Shown: in pieces, positions 62,934 to 64,000 of the stretch
How the letters are laid out: every line of letters starts with the position of its first letter
Numbering within the stretch: the first letter of the stretch is position 1
Origin: Bacteroides caecigallinarum
GTDB lineage: Bacteria > Bacteroidota > Bacteroidia > Bacteroidales > Bacteroidaceae
Length of the DNA stretch: 64,000 nucleotides
NCBI RefSeq assembly: GCF_021531075.1
Contig: NZ_JADYTJ010000012.1
Location: forward strand, 1 to 64,000
Direction: 5' to 3'
Position numbers and translations under genes: made by a program
The notes under the pieces: generated by a model
The model's input: the letters and a program-made list of their open reading frames with translations, nothing else
Told to the model about the DNA's origin: nothing
The model's database searches: none

Positions 62934-64000
62934 ATGTTCAACAAGCATCCTAAAGGACTGATACCTGCAGCACTTTCTAACATGGGTGAGCGCTTTGGCT
63001 ACTACATCATGAATGCTGTACTGGTTTTGTTCCTTTGTTCTAAATTCGGTATAAGTGAGGAGAAAAGTACACTTATCTATTCATTTTTTTATGCAGGTAT
63101 CTATTTGTTGAGCCTTGTAGGTGGTCTTATAGCAGATAGAAAGCAGAATTATAAAGGTACAATTATGGCCGGTCTGGTAATTATGGCCATAGGATATATT
63201 GCTCTGTCTGTTCCTGTTACAGCAAATTCCGGAAACACTACATGGTTGCTCACACTTACTTGTGTAGCATTGTTCTTCATTGCTTTCGGTAATGGGCTTT
63301 TCAAAGGTAATCTTCAGGCTATAGTAGGTCAAATGTATGATGACCTTGAAGCCGAGGCTGCTGCAAAAGGCGAAAAGGAACTGATGGAAGCTAAGGGTAA
63401 GAGAGACTCAGGGTTTCAGATATTCTATGTATTTATCAATGTTGGTGGACTTATAGCTCCGTTTGTTGCTCCTCTGTTGAGAAGTTGGTGGCTGAGTGCG
63501 CATAATATGGTTTATAATGCGAGTCTTCCGGCTCTTTGTCATGAATATATAAATAAAGGTGCAGACAAAATGTCGGCCGAAGCTATGGGAAATTTGAATC
63601 AGCTTATTTCTCAATGTGTGGGACAGACGCCGGATATGTTGGATTCTTGTAAAGTGTATCTTAAGATATTTAACGAAGGTATTCATTACTCATTTGTCGC
63701 TTCGGTAGCTGCAATGCTCATATCTTTGGTTATATTCTTTGTTACCAAGAGCAAATTCCCAAATCCGGGAAAGAAAGAAGCTGCTGCAGCTGTCACTTAT
63801 ACTGCCGAAGAAAAAGCAGCTATGGCGAAGGAAATCAAACAGCGTCTGTATGCATTGTTTGCAGTTCTTGGTGTTGTTATTTTCTTCTGGTTCTCTTTCC
63901 ATCAGAACGGAACTTCGCTTTCACTCTTTGCTAGAGATTTTGTCGATACATCTACTATAGCCCCTGAAATATGGCAGGCTGTAAATCCATTCTTCGTGAT
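62934..64000 (+). CDS. POT/PTR-family di- and tripeptide transporter (3' end outside window)
   Basis: Proton-coupled peptide symporter of the inner membrane; 355 codons are visible and the gene runs off the end. It starts MFNKHPKGLIPAALSNMGER, followed by FGYY: the E-R-F-G-Y-Y block on helix 1 is the POT signature that binds protons and peptide. 'FYAGIYLLSLVGGLIADRK' is the helix 2-3 loop, and 'FGNGLFKGNLQAIVGQMYDD' and 'FQIFYVFINVGGLIAPFVAPLL' match the second POT motif. A large insertion between helices 5 and 6 (LEAEAAAKGEKELMEAKGKR) and an extended loop near 190-230 are typical of the Bacteroidetes form. Confidence 0.93.
   Translation, partial: MFNKHPKGLIPAALSNMGERFGYYIMNAVLVLFLCSKFGISEEKSTLIYSFFYAGIYLLSLVGGLIADRKQNYKGTIMAGLVIMAIGYIALSVPVTANSGNTTWLLTLTCVALFFIAFGNGLFKGNLQAIVGQMYDDLEAEAAAKGEKELMEAKGKRDSGFQIFYVFINVGGLIAPFVAPLLRSWWLSAHNMVYNASLPALCHEYINKGADKMSAEAMGNLNQLISQCVGQTPDMLDSCKVYLKIFNEGIHYSFVASVAAMLISLVIFFVTKSKFPNPGKKEAAAAVTYTAEEKAAMAKEIKQRLYALFAVLGVVIFFWFSFHQNGTSLSLFARDFVDTSTIAPEIWQAVNPFFV

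Overview
The window reads as chromosomal DNA of a gut or rumen Bacteroidales (Bacteroides, Phocaeicola or Prevotella-like). Supporting signs are many promoters of the Bacteroidetes type (-33 TTTG or TTG, about 20 bp, -7 TAnnTTTG) with A-rich leaders instead of clear Shine-Dalgarno sites, a MurF-Alr fusion, a NuoC-NuoD fusion in a complex I lacking NuoE/F/G, a ParA-ParB-DUF5683-MltD-RelA gene order, an Mfa2/FimB-like surface protein, and a tmRNA whose tag is GNENYALAA. No tRNA, rRNA, insertion sequence, prophage or CRISPR array was recognised.

Layout. 1-3.7 kb: end of a fimbrillin-like surface protein and a GH127 beta-L-arabinofuranosidase. 3.7-10.7 kb: housekeeping block with nadK diverging from pdxJ, exbB-exbD-tonB, a DJ-1 protein, ispD and recG. 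10.8-18.4 kb: a xylan utilisation cluster (SGNH acetylesterase, GPH-type sugar symporter, GH10 xylanase lipoprotein, cytoplasmic GH43, GH67 alpha-glucuronidase), followed by the remnant of another GH43 gene. 18.8-30.1 kb: alaS, an M23 peptidase, a MerR regulator, relA/spoT, mltD, DUF5683, parB, parA, surE. 30.2-36.4 kb: lpxB, a three-gene operon for steroid-like reductive chemistry (SRD5A 5-alpha-reductase homologue, Old Yellow Enzyme, SDR), pyrH, a histidine phosphatase and tmRNA. 36.5-42.7 kb: a lactonase lipoprotein, manA, and a TonB-dependent receptor paired with a beta-helix lipoprotein. 43-53.5 kb: the nuoA-B-CD-H-I-J-K-L-M-N operon on the minus strand. 53.6-64 kb: a small secreted protein, trkA, dxs, a GSCFA protein, murF-alr, rpmE2, fbaA and the start of a POT peptide transporter.

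How genes work together. Xylan chains are cut by the GH10 lipoprotein, deacetylated by the esterase and stripped of (methyl)glucuronic acid by GH67. The symporter imports the oligosaccharides and cytoplasmic GH43 releases xylose. ExbB/ExbD/TonB can energise outer-membrane receptors such as the one at 40-42.7 kb. Dxs and IspD are both MEP-pathway enzymes, and Nuo is a proton-pumping core whose electron donor is not encoded here.

Two observations stand out. First, the SRD5A-OYE-SDR operon carries the substrate-binding Glu and Tyr of the eukaryotic steroid 5-alpha-reductases and looks like a reductive pathway for 3-oxo-delta4 steroids or bile acids. Second, the intergenic DNA is filled with several unrelated-looking palindromic repeat families. 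These include three arrays of different sequence that share a strict 22-bp period, a roughly 36-bp CCGGATGG-centred palindrome present four times, and AT-rich leader repeats at nearly every junction of the nuo operon. At two loci the AT-rich repeat even supplies the stop codon and last residues of the upstream gene.
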